Assembly (NCBI RefSeq): GCF_001636315.1
Contig: NZ_KV440949.1
Location: forward strand, 3,528,973 to 3,592,972
Direction of reading: 5' to 3'
DNA: 64,000 nucleotides
DNA from: Neobacillus mesonae
GTDB lineage: Bacteria > Bacillota > Bacilli > Bacillales > Cytobacillaceae
Part shown: positions 8,633 through 17,436 of the stretch, in pieces
Numbering within the stretch: the stretch's first letter is position 1
How the letters are laid out: each line of letters starts with the position of its first letter
Made by a program: the position numbers and the translations under genes
Notes under the pieces: model-generated
What the model saw: only the letters and a program-made list of their open reading frames with translations
Database searches by the model: none
Told to the model about the DNA's origin: nothing

Positions 8633-8853
8633 TGTAAACACTTAAGTAGTTTATTCCACGGGATTTGTCGCCAATAGCGCCCATTGGAAACACTTAAGTT
8701 GTTTATTCTAAGAATTTTGTCGCCAATAGCGGTTATTGGAAACACTTTGATTGTATTTTTTAAGAGTTATGTCGCCAATAGCCGCCATTGGAAACACTTA
8801 AGTTGTTTATTCCAAGAGTTATGTCGCCAATAGCTATCATTGGAAGCACTAGA
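8633..8853. repeat. Second array of the CATTGGAAACAC / GTCGCCAATAGC repeat (about 4 units)
   Basis: About four units share the same ends as the 4.6-6.6 kb array, but the middle reads AAGTTGTTTATTC. Units differ from each other more than in the first array, and the last is degraded (TGGAAGCAC). The array lies between the convergent amidohydrolase and siderophore lipoprotein genes. Confidence 0.85.
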
Positions 8854-8943
8854 GTGAAAGTGTCAGAGAATGGAAGAGGCAGATAAGTGAGACTGAATGG
8901 GCGTGTTATACAAAATGTCATGATAAAATGCGTGGCATTTGCG

Positions 8944-8977
8944 AAAAAAAAACGAGGCCATGGCAAGCCTCGTTTTT
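8944..8977. terminator. Bidirectional terminator between convergent genes
   Basis: AAAAACGAGGC and GCCTCGTTTTT pair around the loop CATGGCAA. A and T tracts on both sides suit termination of both the amidohydrolase and the siderophore lipoprotein transcripts. Confidence 0.85.
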
Positions 8978-9023
8978 CTATATATAAATTGGGAAGTTTT
9001 TTAAGAAAATGTTAGTTTAACCT

Positions 9024-10013
9024 CTATTTTTTAAGTAATAATTTTTCAAGATCATCGAGCATGATGTTAGCTGCCAGAACGCCACCGGCAGTGTTCCAAG
9101 TTGCGTCACTTACTTCATAGGCATTGCCGCTTTTTACAGCCTTTAAATTTTTCCAAAGAGGATCATTTGTCCACTCTTTTGCTGTATTCAACGCTTCTTT
9201 GTCGCCATTTGGAGCATAGGTGAAGTAGAAGAGGTAGTCTCCATCCATTTTAGGAATGACCTCTTTTCCGACCTCTATTGCAAGATTGCCCAGCTTATTT
9301 TCTGGTGTAAATAGTTCTTCCTGCTGTGCAGCACGTTTAAACCCAAGTTGATTGAAAATAACACCGGAAAATGAATCTGTGTAATAAATACGAGATTTCC
9401 CTGCCATGAAACGGACAACAGAAACTTCTTTATTTACATTGTCACCAAGTTTTGCCTTTACATCCTCTACCTTTTTATCATATGCGGCTAATACTTCATT
9501 TCCTTTTTCTTTAAGATTTAATGCTTTCGAATATAATTTAAAGTTTTCTTTCCAATCTCCTCTTAATGTTTCAGAAAATACGGTAGGAGCGATTGCACTA
9601 AGCTGCTTGTATACTGACTCTTGACGCAACTTGTTTCCAATAATTAAATCTGGTTTCAGCGCTGCAATTTTCTCTACATTTACCTCACTCTCGACGCCAA
9701 CTACTTCAACGCCATCCATATCGTCTTTAATATGATCATACCAAGGGTCACCTAGCCAAGATTGAACGGCGCCCACTGGTTTAATTCCTAATGACAATAA
9801 TGCTTCTGTACCTTCGTTTATAAGGATAACAATCCTTTTTGGAGTGCCCTTAATAGTAGTAGATCCCATCGCATGTTCAATAGTATAGGATTTTTCATCA
9901 GTATTTTTTGGATCCTGAAGTTCTGAAGCTTTTTCTTTCGTCCCGCCGCATGCCGCTAATAAAAAAATTGCCATAACGGAGAGAAGAGTCATCAATATTT
10001 TTACAGATTTCAT
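9024..10013 (-). CDS. Iron-siderophore ABC transporter substrate-binding lipoprotein
   Basis: This 329-residue lipoprotein captures ferric siderophore outside the membrane and passes it to the FecCD-type permeases encoded next door. A signal peptide ends in the lipobox LLAAC, so Cys22 would be lipidated. The mature part contains KRIVILINEGTEALLSLGIKPVG and KPDLIIGNKLRQES, typical of the class III (FhuD/FecB/BtuF-like) binding-protein fold. An in-frame TTG 30 bases upstream is less likely than the ATG at 10013, which follows AAGGGGG by about 11 bases and gives a normal signal peptide. The gene is divergent from the permeases across a region with Fur boxes. The closest functional analogue I know is B. 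subtilis YfiY, for schizokinen-type siderophores, but the ligand is unproven. Confidence 0.92.
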   Translation of the reverse strand: MKSVKILMTLLSVMAIFLLAACGGTKEKASELQDPKNTDEKSYTIEHAMGSTTIKGTPKRIVILINEGTEALLSLGIKPVGAVQSWLGDPWYDHIKDDMDGVEVVGVESEVNVEKIAALKPDLIIGNKLRQESVYKQLSAIAPTVFSETLRGDWKENFKLYSKALNLKEKGNEVLAAYDKKVEDVKAKLGDNVNKEVSVVRFMAGKSRIYYTDSFSGVIFNQLGFKRAAQQEELFTPENKLGNLAIEVGKEVIPKMDGDYLFYFTYAPNGDKEALNTAKEWTNDPLWKNLKAVKSGNAYEVSDATWNTAGGVLAANIMLDDLEKLLLKK

Positions 10014-10041
10014 TGTGTATGTATCCCCCTTAATTAATCGC

Positions 10042-10060
10042 AAATGATAATCATTTTCAT
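10042..10060. promoter_or_regulatory. Fur box 1
   Basis: The 19-base sequence AAATGATAATCATTTTCAT closely matches the consensus Fur operator (GATAATGATAATCATTATC). It lies 30-50 bases upstream of the lipoprotein start, where Fur would block transcription when iron is plentiful. Confidence 0.85.
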
Positions 10061-10111
10061 TTACTAATGTAATGATAAAATGAGCGCTATTAACCTGTCA
10101 ATAGTTTAATT

Positions 10112-10130
10112 GAAAATAATTATCAATTTC
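10112..10130. promoter_or_regulatory. Fur box 2
   Basis: GAAAATAATTATCAATTTC matches the 19-base Fur consensus at 14 positions by eye. It lies midway between the divergent lipoprotein and permease genes. Confidence 0.65.
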
Positions 10131-10164
10131 AATTACTGTTTTCTGAAAATTTTATGTTATAATT

Positions 10165-10183
10165 GAAAATGATTCTCAAAGTC
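10165..10183. promoter_or_regulatory. Fur box 3
   Basis: GAAAATGATTCTCAAAGTC matches the Fur consensus at about 13 of 19 positions. It lies about 70 bases before the first permease gene and probably serves the rightward operon. Confidence 0.6.
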
Positions 10184-10251
10184 ATTAGCGTTTATTATCA
10201 ATGAGAGAATGGATTCATATTTGAAAAATAGAGGTTAGAAAGGTAAGAACG

Positions 10252-11256
10252 ATGCTGTTAAAAAGTACTTCTTTAAAATGGCTTGGATTATTAATCGCTG
10301 TACTGCTGATGTTACTTTTTATGTGTGCCAGTGTGATATTTGGCTATACAGACACAAATTGGCAAACGGCCATTGATGCCTTCAAAAATAATAATGGATC
10401 GAATGAACATCTTATTATTCAAACCGTTAGACTTCCAAGAGCCCTCATTGCTTCAGCTGTCGGGGCAAGCCTATCAATAGCTGGAGTCCTTATGCAGACA
10501 TTAACGAAAAATCCTTTAGCAGAGCCAGGGATTTTTGGAATTAATGCTGGAGCGGGATTTGCGGTAGTTGCCGCAATCACTATATTTTCTCTTAATAGTT
10601 TGCAAGGATTTAGTGCTCTTGCTTTTCTAGGGGCAGCAGTAGCAGCCATTGCTGTATATGCCATTGGATCATTTGGTCGAGAAGGCTTAACACCGATGAA
10701 GTTAACCTTAGCAGGGGCAGCAATAGCAGCTATGTTTTCCTCCTTTACACAGGGCTTGCTTGTTCTGGATGAAGCACTACTTGATCAAGTTTTGTTTTGG
10801 CTTGCAGGGTCAGTGCAAGGGCGGAAACTTGAGACACTTATATCAGTTCTACCCTTCATAGGTGTCGGCTTGGTCGGTTCCTTTATGATTGCAGGTAAAA
10901 TGAATGTTCTTGCAATGGGTGAAGATGTAGCGAAAGGACTGGGGTTAAATACCGTTCTAATAAAAATAACCATTGGTATTCTGGTCATCTTATTAGCGGG
11001 TGGTTCCGTTGCTGTTGCAGGACCAATTGGCTTTGTAGGGATTGTTATTCCTCACATCACCAGATCACTTGTGGGGATTGACCATCGCTGGGTTATTCCT
11101 TATTCTGGCGTATTAGGTGCGATATTACTATTAATAGCAGATATTACTGCCAGATATCTCTTGATGCCGTCTGAGGTTCCTATTGGGGTCATGACGGCGA
11201 TTATTGGAACCCCGTTTTTTATCTTTATTGCAAGAAGGGGGTTCAATGGACGATGA
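10252..11256 (+). CDS. FecCD-family iron-siderophore permease (first subunit)
   Basis: This 334-residue inner-membrane permease of the BtuC/FecCD family has many hydrophobic helices, as expected for the usual ten-helix subunit. Family landmarks are RLPRALIASAVGASLSIAGV, QTLTKNPLAEPGIFGINAGA, and GPIGFVGIVIPHITRSLVG, which includes the loop that contacts the ATPase. It is the first gene of the rightward Fur-box operon and ends overlapping the next permease by 4 bases, so the two are translationally coupled and should form a heterodimer. It resembles B. subtilis YfiZ in arrangement. Confidence 0.93.
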   Translation: MLLKSTSLKWLGLLIAVLLMLLFMCASVIFGYTDTNWQTAIDAFKNNNGSNEHLIIQTVRLPRALIASAVGASLSIAGVLMQTLTKNPLAEPGIFGINAGAGFAVVAAITIFSLNSLQGFSALAFLGAAVAAIAVYAIGSFGREGLTPMKLTLAGAAIAAMFSSFTQGLLVLDEALLDQVLFWLAGSVQGRKLETLISVLPFIGVGLVGSFMIAGKMNVLAMGEDVAKGLGLNTVLIKITIGILVILLAGGSVAVAGPIGFVGIVIPHITRSLVGIDHRWVIPYSGVLGAILLLIADITARYLLMPSEVPIGVMTAIIGTPFFIFIARRGFNGR

Positions 11257-12308
11257 GAAAGTATAAAAATTTTCGACCATTTAAAGGCAGATTGTCCTTA
11301 TTAATCGACCGAAAAGCTGCATTCGTTATCTTGTTTCTCATGATCGCTGCATTTGCCGTTTTCATCTTAAGTACTGGATTAGGAGAATTAAAAATTAACC
11401 CACTTACTGTGGTTAAGGTCTTATTCGGTGCAGGTCTAGAAATGGAAACACTCGTCATTACATCATTCCGATTGCCAAGAATTATCGTTGCTTTGATGGT
11501 TGGTATTTCTTTAGCTGTTGCCGGCGGTATTTTACAGGGAATGATTCGAAATCCGCTTGCATCCCCTGATGTACTGGGGATTACTGGAGGAGCGGCTGCA
11601 TCCGTTGTAGGATTTTTAGCTCTGTTCAGTGATAAAAATCATTCGCTGACAGTCAGTATTGCATGGCTCCCTCTAGCTGCTTTTATAGGAGCTGCATTTG
11701 TTGCTTTTTTAGTATATTTTCTGGCATGGAAGAATGGTGTTTCACCAATCAGGCTTGTTTTGATTGGAATTGGGATCTCTGCATTAATGCATGCTTTGAC
11801 GACTCTTTTGATGGTAATGGGTCCTATTTATCAGGCGAGTCAAGCAAATATTTGGATTACAGGGACAGTATACGGTTCTGATTGGAAAAACGTTGCTATC
11901 CTTGTCCCATGGTCAGTTATTTTCCTTCTTATTGCCATGACTACTTCAAGAATGATCAATATTCAAGAGCTTGGGGAAGAGGTTGCAACGGGTTTAGGAG
12001 GAAAAGTTCAAAAGCAGCGATTTTTCTTATTAATGATCAGTACAGCTCTAATAGGAGGGGCAGTTGCTTTTGCAGGTGGCATTGGCTTTGTAGGACTGAT
12101 GGCACCACATATGGCAAGACGGATGGTAGGTTCTTCTTTTGGCGCACTCCTTCCTACATCAGCTTTACTTGGTGGAATCCTTGTCATGCTGGCTGATTTA
12201 ATCGGCAGGACAATGTTTTCTCCATTAGAGGTCCCAGCAGGGGTGTTTACAGCAGGAATTGGAGCCCCATATTTTATCTACTTACTTTTTAAATCAAGAA
12301 ACGCATAA
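11253..12308 (+). CDS. FecCD-family iron-siderophore permease (second subunit)
   Basis: This 351-residue permease is the partner of the preceding gene. Landmarks are FRLPRIIVALMVGISLAVAG, QGMIRNPLASPDVLGITGGA and GGIGFVGLMAPHMARRMVG, the same motifs at the same order as its neighbour. A short basic N-terminal extension (MRKYKNFRPFKGR) comes before the first helix. The ATG overlaps the previous stop in an ATGA arrangement. It resembles B. subtilis YfhA in position and family. Confidence 0.93.
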   Translation: MRKYKNFRPFKGRLSLLIDRKAAFVILFLMIAAFAVFILSTGLGELKINPLTVVKVLFGAGLEMETLVITSFRLPRIIVALMVGISLAVAGGILQGMIRNPLASPDVLGITGGAAASVVGFLALFSDKNHSLTVSIAWLPLAAFIGAAFVAFLVYFLAWKNGVSPIRLVLIGIGISALMHALTTLLMVMGPIYQASQANIWITGTVYGSDWKNVAILVPWSVIFLLIAMTTSRMINIQELGEEVATGLGGKVQKQRFFLLMISTALIGGAVAFAGGIGFVGLMAPHMARRMVGSSFGALLPTSALLGGILVMLADLIGRTMFSPLEVPAGVFTAGIGAPYFIYLLFKSRNA

Positions 12309-12369
12309 ACTGTTATTCCCTAAAGTTCGGAAGATTTATGGCGCTGTATAAGAAAAGGAGCTGGCAGTG

Positions 12370-13191
12370 ATGATGAATGCGATTGAAACGAAAAATTTAT
12401 CTATTACATATGGTGAAACACTCATCATTAATGAATTGGATTTACAAATTCCAAAAGGAGAAATTACGGTTTTTATTGGTGCGAATGGCTGTGGAAAATC
12501 GACTCTCCTGAGATCAATCGCCCGTCTGCTTAAGCCGAAGTCCGGTTCTGTTTTATTAGAAGGAAAGGCAATAGCCAAGCTATCAACGAAGGAAGTTGCG
12601 AAAAGAATGGCTATTCTGCCGCAATCTCCTTCTGCTCCGGAAGGACTGACAATCCTACAGCTCGTCAAACAAGGTCGTTATCCACATCAATCTTGGTTAA
12701 AGCAATGGACAGAAGAAGATGAGAAAAAGGTGAACGACGCTTTAATTGCGACGCGCCTTGAACATTTGAAAGAGAGAACAGTCGATTCTCTTTCAGGCGG
12801 ACAACGCCAGCGGGCCTGGATTGCGATGACATTAGCTCAGGATACAGAGATTATTCTTTTAGATGAACCGACCACCTACTTGGATATGACCCATCAAATT
12901 GAAATTCTCGATTTACTTTTTGAATTAAATGAAAAGAAGAATAGAACTGTAGTGATGGTGCTTCATGATCTTAACCTGGCATGCCGGTATGCCCATAATA
13001 TAGTCGCCATAAAGGACCAAACGGTTTTTGCAAATGGTAAGCCGGAAGATGTGATGAATAGAGATTTTGTTAAAGATGTTTTTGGGATGGACTGTGAAGT
13101 GAAAGTGGATCCGTTATTTGGTACTCCCCTTTGCATTCCATATGGAAGAGGAAGATATATCCTAAAGAAGGCGGCAGCGTTCAATGGTTAA
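12370..13191 (+). CDS. Iron-siderophore ABC transporter ATP-binding protein
   Basis: This 273-residue ATPase of the FecE/FepC type drives ferric-siderophore import. It shows Walker A GANGCGKST, the Q-loop region LPQSPSAPEG, signature LSGGQRQR, Walker B IILLDEPTTYLD and the switch histidine in VMVLHDL. AAGGAG stands 9 bases before the ATG at 12370; GTG at 12367 and ATG at 12373 are also possible. In B. subtilis the equivalent ATPase (YusV) is encoded elsewhere and shared, whereas here it is linked to the permeases. Confidence 0.93.
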   Translation: MMNAIETKNLSITYGETLIINELDLQIPKGEITVFIGANGCGKSTLLRSIARLLKPKSGSVLLEGKAIAKLSTKEVAKRMAILPQSPSAPEGLTILQLVKQGRYPHQSWLKQWTEEDEKKVNDALIATRLEHLKERTVDSLSGGQRQRAWIAMTLAQDTEIILLDEPTTYLDMTHQIEILDLLFELNEKKNRTVVMVLHDLNLACRYAHNIVAIKDQTVFANGKPEDVMNRDFVKDVFGMDCEVKVDPLFGTPLCIPYGRGRYILKKAAAFNG

Positions 13192-13975
13192 GGTACTGAT
13201 GGATCAAGAAATAACCATATTGCAAAAATACAGGTTTTGTACCGACTTAAAAAAATCATTTGATATTATCGATTTACTTGATGATCAATTTCTTATGAAG
13301 TTTATGAAAAACTTAGCCGATGTAATCAAAGCACCATCGGAAAAAGCAGCAGCTTCTATTTTTATCAAAAGATATTCTTTCGTAGCAGTTATGTCACTGT
13401 ATGCCATGAGTGTTTGGAATAAAAAAATTGATATTTCATTAGATAAACTAAAAATGGAATTGCCTGAAAAGGATAAAGAATGGCTCCCTTTGTTTTCTTT
13501 GAAGGAAGTATATATAGAGGATTGGAAAGGAACCAATCGTACTGGATGGAGGAGGAGGGTTTTTCATGACCTTTTTGCTGAAAATATATGTTTACTTATA
13601 GAAAAGTTTGAAAAGACATTTCATATCTCAAGTCTAGTCTTGTGGGAGAATATTGCAGTCTATCTTTTTTGGTTATATGAAACAGAACTGAAGGATATAG
13701 TCAACAATCAGATATCTGAGGATTTTCGCTATTTGATTTTGGAAGCAGAGGGGCAGTTGTTCGGCCGTTACAATGAAAACCCTCTGCAAAAATACTTTAG
13801 TGAAAAGACATATGCTTCAGATAGGGGTGAAGAAGTAAGAGTAAGAAAAACCTGTTGCTTCAATTATCAGCTGCAAGGGAGTTTGATGCGATGCAAAACA
13901 TGCCCATGTACCTATAAAGTTAAGGGTGGAAGGTGTCTGGATGGAGAAAATTTCTGTTCAGCCGTAGAAGCATGA
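13184..13975 (+). CDS. FhuF-like ferric-siderophore reductase family protein
   Basis: This 263-residue protein carries the C-terminal FhuF-type [2Fe-2S] motif CCFNYQLQGSLMRCKTC (Cys-Cys-x10-Cys-x2-Cys), near residues 224-240. The N-terminal two thirds resemble the siderophore-interacting helical domain, with low conservation. Proteins of this type reduce ferric siderophore in the cytosol to release iron. It overlaps the ATPase gene by 8 bases and ends the operon just before a terminator, which fits iron release after import. The reductase role is inferred from motif and position. Confidence 0.85.
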   Translation: MVKVLMDQEITILQKYRFCTDLKKSFDIIDLLDDQFLMKFMKNLADVIKAPSEKAAASIFIKRYSFVAVMSLYAMSVWNKKIDISLDKLKMELPEKDKEWLPLFSLKEVYIEDWKGTNRTGWRRRVFHDLFAENICLLIEKFEKTFHISSLVLWENIAVYLFWLYETELKDIVNNQISEDFRYLILEAEGQLFGRYNENPLQKYFSEKTYASDRGEEVRVRKTCCFNYQLQGSLMRCKTCPCTYKVKGGRCLDGENFCSAVEA

Positions 13976-13987
13976 AACAAATAATAA

Positions 13988-14014
13988 TAAAGCTAGCCTA
14001 AAGCTAGCTTTTTT
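13988..14014 (+). terminator. Terminator of the siderophore operon
   Basis: AAGCTAGC and GCTAGCTT pair around CTAAA and are followed by TTTT, starting 13 bases after the FhuF-like stop codon. Confidence 0.85.
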
Positions 14015-14071
14015 GTTGTTATTATAAAGTTTGGCGATTTCTGATCCATTTCGGGTGATGTCAGGCATCTG

Positions 14072-15163
14072 TCATGAAAATTCCTCTACTATTTCACGAA
14101 GTTTTTCAGGGTTTAAAAAAGATGATATAGATTTCTCTGTCTGAAAGGTAAGAGCAGCACCAGCAAGTCCTAGTTGACAAGCGCTAACCAGTGATTCTCC
14201 GTTCATGATGCCATACATTGTACATGAAGCAAATGCTTCGCCAGCTCCAGTGACATCTACAACATCTGTATTGAAAGGTGGCAGATGTCCTGATTCTTCA
14301 GAGGAAAAATAATATACCCCCTGATCCCCAAGCGAAATAATAATGTTTTGAACCCCGCGCTGTCTAATTTTTTCACAGGCAATTTGACAATCCTCGAATG
14401 AGGCAATTTTTATGTCAGCAAGTATCTCAGCTTCTTCCCGGTTATGAACCAGCAGTTCTACACCGTCAAGACGAAAAGGAAGTTTTTGTGCCTTGACGGA
14501 AGAAACAGGATCAATGTAAATAGGGATGTTTTCATCGCTGCAGCGTTTAATAATATAACGGATACATTCCTCAGGAATATTTGTATCCAAAAAAACAGCA
14601 GTTGCGGTAGTAAGATAGGACCATTTTTCCTCAAACATGGAAATGGTTAATTTTTCGTATATATTCATGTCGGCCATTGAGACAATACTTTTCCCCGTAA
14701 TATCCAATAACGTCGTAAAGGTTCCTGTCCGTTCTGTTGGTATTACCCATACTTGACTTACATCTACACCTTGACTTTTCGTTTCCTTCAAAATCCAGTG
14801 GCCTTCTTTATCGTCTCCTACACAAGTCATAAGAGAAGTGCTAAGCCCTAGCTTGCTTAAGTTCTCCGCAAAGTTGCGTGCTACACCGCCACATGTTTCA
14901 GTAATATTTACTGGATTGGATGAGTATAGCTGCACCCTTTGGTTTGTTCGCGCTTTTCGATCTGTGTTTGCTCCTCCAATACATATGATGGACGATTTTT
15001 CACGGACAATATAGCCGCGTCCTTTGATTTCCCCGCGCTTTGTCAAACTGGCAATATAATTAGCTACCGCAGGGCGTGATAATCCAACTTTATCTGACAA
15101 TTCTTGCTGCGAAATGAAAGGATTCATTTTTATGTAATGCAAAATTTGACTCTCTTTATCCAT
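14072..15163 (-). CDS. HTH-PfkB fusion: winged-helix domain plus carbohydrate (pseudouridine-type) kinase
   Basis: This 363-residue protein fuses an N-terminal winged helix-turn-helix (about residues 5-55, FISQQELSDKVGLSRPAVAN) to a PfkB/ribokinase-family kinase. The kinase part has [12 protein letters not shown], the GGVARNFAENL motif and the C-terminal anion-hole signature DVTGAGEAFAS, with the catalytic Asp before TGAGE intact in register. It is a paralogue of the PsuK-like protein at 16.5 kb. A GAGGT site precedes the ATG. Fusions of this sort may be both enzyme and regulator. Palindromic sites near its own promoter and near psuK make it the candidate regulator of the locus, which is an inference. 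Confidence 0.88.
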   Translation of the reverse strand: MDKESQILHYIKMNPFISQQELSDKVGLSRPAVANYIASLTKRGEIKGRGYIVREKSSIICIGGANTDRKARTNQRVQLYSSNPVNITETCGGVARNFAENLSKLGLSTSLMTCVGDDKEGHWILKETKSQGVDVSQVWVIPTERTGTFTTLLDITGKSIVSMADMNIYEKLTISMFEEKWSYLTTATAVFLDTNIPEECIRYIIKRCSDENIPIYIDPVSSVKAQKLPFRLDGVELLVHNREEAEILADIKIASFEDCQIACEKIRQRGVQNIIISLGDQGVYYFSSEESGHLPPFNTDVVDVTGAGEAFASCTMYGIMNGESLVSACQLGLAGAALTFQTEKSISSFLNPEKLREIVEEFS

Positions 15164-15199
15164 GATGCAACCTCATTTCCATCAAACAATAGTTTTATT

Positions 15200-15221
15200 A
15201 ATAAACGAATGTTTGCTAACT
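15200..15221. promoter_or_regulatory. Weak operator candidate upstream of the HTH-kinase gene
   Basis: On the minus strand this reads AGTTAGCAAACATTCGTTTA, whose core CAAACATTCGTT matches 11 of 12 bases of the core of the palindrome in front of psuK. It lies 37-58 bases upstream of the HTH-kinase start. Its arms match each other at only 6 of 10 positions. Confidence 0.45.
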
Positions 15222-15387
15222 ACTAAATTATGTACTATAATTTTGAAACAGTTATCTTATAGATTGCCTTACTAATATAGTCAATCCATTATAACCAATA
15301 AATAGATTGCAAAAAAGTCAATCTTTGTTTTATGTTGCAGCATATGATTTTGTCTTAAAAGAAAAAATAGATTGGAGGAAGTAGAAT

Positions 15388-16344
15388 ATGAAGAAGTATC
15401 TGTACCCTCTCTTGGTTATTTTAGCAGCGAGTAGTTATGGTGTCGTTTCAACCATCATAAAACTGGCAATGGGCAGTGGCTTTTCAGCCTCGGAAGCTGT
15501 TACAAGTCAATTTTTTATTGGTTTTTGCATAGCAGTGATTATTTTTTTCCTGACAAACAGAACAAAAATAAGCTTTAAAGGTGTTAAAATGCTAATCCTT
15601 GCGGGCGTTTTAACCGGATGTACAAATATTGTATATGGTCATTCTTTGAATTATTTACCCGCCTCATTGGCAGTGGTTCTTCTATTTCAGTTTACCTGGA
15701 TCGGCATGTTGATTTCCTGTATAACAAAGCGTCAGCTTCCTACGAGGATTGAATTCATTTCTATACTATTCTTGGTTTTTGGAACCATACCGGCAGCTGG
15801 GTTACTTGATGTTGATATAACTAAAATCCCTTTACAAGGGTGGTTCTGGGGGTTAGCGGCAGCCCTTTGTTATTCACTATTCTTATTTGTAAACGGTCGG
15901 GCCGCTACAAGTATGAATACATCTAGCCGTTTAGTGTTTGTTTCGTTCTTTGCTTTTATGATGTCTGCTGTATTCCAATCTCCTGAGATTATTTGGAATG
16001 GTACCTTGTTTAACGAAGGACTTTGGATCTACGGTTTGGCATTAGGGCTATTTGGCATGATTATTCCAGTATTTTTATTTACTATTGCCGTTCCTAAAGT
16101 TGGATTGGGCATGACATCCATTTTGAGTGCTATTGAATTGCCGATCGCGGTGATGGTGTCGGTTATTTTACTAAGTGAATCTGTTACTACAATACAAATT
16201 GCAGGGATCATTATTATCCTCATCGGTATCAGTTTACCAACAATATTAACTGGTAATTTATTATTTATGAAGAAAAAGGCAGCAAAGCAAAAAGCAAAAA
16301 ATAACTCTTACATGCTTGGAGAATATAAAAAAAACATTAGTTAA
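15388..16344 (+). CDS. EamA/DMT-family transporter
   Basis: This 318-residue membrane protein has ten predicted hydrophobic helices in two EamA repeats, as in drug/metabolite transporters of the RhaT/YdcZ type. Recognisable parts are YGVVSTIIKLAMGSGFSASE, LPASLAVVLLFQFTWIGML and GIIIPV-like GMIIPVFLFTIAVPKVG. A basic tail (KKKAAKQKAKNN) ends the protein. TTGGAGGAAG lies 8 bases before the ATG. It is a paralogue of the gene at 19.8 kb on the other side of the pseudouridine genes. Substrate is unknown; nucleoside or sugar export is possible from context only. Confidence 0.88.
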   Translation: MKKYLYPLLVILAASSYGVVSTIIKLAMGSGFSASEAVTSQFFIGFCIAVIIFFLTNRTKISFKGVKMLILAGVLTGCTNIVYGHSLNYLPASLAVVLLFQFTWIGMLISCITKRQLPTRIEFISILFLVFGTIPAAGLLDVDITKIPLQGWFWGLAAALCYSLFLFVNGRAATSMNTSSRLVFVSFFAFMMSAVFQSPEIIWNGTLFNEGLWIYGLALGLFGMIIPVFLFTIAVPKVGLGMTSILSAIELPIAVMVSVILLSESVTTIQIAGIIIILIGISLPTILTGNLLFMKKKAAKQKAKNNSYMLGEYKKNIS

Positions 16345-16352
16345 GGAGATTA

Positions 16353-16379
16353 AGATAAAATGATATTTTTATTTTATCT
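16353..16379. terminator. Hairpin between the EamA gene and the psuK promoter
   Basis: AGATAAAAT and ATTTTATCT pair around GATATTTTT, directly before the TTGACA of the psuK promoter. The lack of a following T tract makes the terminator role uncertain. Confidence 0.4.
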
Positions 16380-16380
16380 C

Positions 16381-16408
16381 TTGACAATCCGTTCTGAAAG
16401 CGTATACT
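16381..16408 (+). promoter_or_regulatory. Sigma-A promoter of the psuK-psuG operon
   Basis: TTGACA (16381-16386) and TATACT (16403-16408) are separated by 16 bases. Transcription would begin at about 16415, at the edge of the first palindrome. Confidence 0.75.
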
Positions 16409-16416
16409 AAACTTAC

Positions 16417-16457
16417 ATTCAACAAACATTTGTTGAATAAACAAACTTTTGTTATAA
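16417..16457. promoter_or_regulatory. Tandem palindromic operators of the pseudouridine operon
   Basis: The first palindrome (16417-16438) has perfect 10-base arms, ATTCAACAAA and TTTGTTGAAT, around CA. The second (16436-16457) has the core AACAAACTTTTGTT with arms matching at 7 of 10 positions. Their centres are 19 bases apart. Sitting just downstream of the -10 box they would block transcription when bound, most likely by the HTH-kinase encoded at 14.1-15.2 kb. Confidence 0.7.
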
Positions 16458-16476
16458 AGTGAGGTGTAAGCATGAC

Positions 16477-17436
16477 ATGGACAAGGCTTATGTCTTAGAT
16501 AAAACCAACCCTATTATTTGCATAGGGGGAGCAAATGTAGATAGAAAATATTATGCGAAATATGAACTTACCAATGAAACTTCAAATCCAGTAAACTCCT
16601 CAAGCTCAGTAGGAGGAGTTGCAAGAAATATTGCTGAAAACTTAGGAAGACTAGGCGAGGAAGTTGTTCTCATTTCAGTAAGCGGCCAGGATTCAGCTTG
16701 GGAAGAGATATACAATTTATCTTCACCTTTTATGAATTTAGAGCATGTCACACAATTTGAAAATTCATCAACGGGCTCCTATACAGCAATTTTAGATAAG
16801 AACGGTGATTTATCACTTGCATTAGCAGATATGGATGTTTATGAAAATATTACTCCAGAGCTAATGATAAAAAAAAGTAATTTACTTAAAAGAGCTAAAT
16901 GTATCGTAATAGATTTGAATTGTCCAAGCGAAACGATTGAGTATATTTGTTCTTTTACATCTAAATATAATATTCCTTTAGTCATGATCCCAGTTTCGTC
17001 TCCTAAAATGAACCGTCTCCCAAAAACTTTGAGTGCGGCGACTTGGCTTATCGTAAATAAAGATGAAACCGAAACTTTTATGAATATTAAAATCAACAAT
17101 GAAAAAGATTGGGAAGATTCAGTTGAGAGATGGTTAGATTTGGGAGTAAAAAATGTGATTGTGACGAATGGATCAAACGGTGTAATGGCCGGTGTTGAAA
17201 ATGGCGGGATTCAATATTTTCCAGCTATCGACACACCCATGGTTGCAGATGTTACTGGTGCAGGAGATTCATTTTGCTCAGGTGTTATTTATTCCTGGCT
17301 GCAAAAGAAAGAGACCGATTATATTATTAAATCTGGTTTGGTCAATTCGCATAAGACGATTATGTCAAAGTATACAGTTAGACAGGAATTATCTCAAAAA
17401 CAATTTATGATTGATATGGAGGAATGTTTAAAATGA
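16477..17436 (+). CDS. psuK: Pseudouridine kinase (PfkB family)
   Basis: This 319-residue PfkB-family kinase should phosphorylate pseudouridine at the 5' position. It shows [27 protein letters not shown] and the C-terminal [12 protein letters not shown] motif with the catalytic Asp. The immediate neighbour psuG, coupled by an ATGA overlap, encodes the next enzyme of the pathway, which makes the assignment strong. GTG at 16459 is in frame but precedes the GAGGTG binding site, so the ATG at 16477 is chosen. The paralogous HTH-kinase lies divergently upstream. Confidence 0.88.
   Translation: MDKAYVLDKTNPIICIGGANVDRKYYAKYELTNETSNPVNSSSSVGGVARNIAENLGRLGEEVVLISVSGQDSAWEEIYNLSSPFMNLEHVTQFENSSTGSYTAILDKNGDLSLALADMDVYENITPELMIKKSNLLKRAKCIVIDLNCPSETIEYICSFTSKYNIPLVMIPVSSPKMNRLPKTLSAATWLIVNKDETETFMNIKINNEKDWEDSVERWLDLGVKNVIVTNGSNGVMAGVENGGIQYFPAIDTPMVADVTGAGDSFCSGVIYSWLQKKETDYIIKSGLVNSHKTIMSKYTVRQELSQKQFMIDMEECLK

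Noticed and set aside
8760..8966. Minus-strand frame across the second repeat array
   Set aside because: It is made of repeat units in a period not divisible by three and has no binding site. The similar frame at 4542-4808 is rejected for the same reason.
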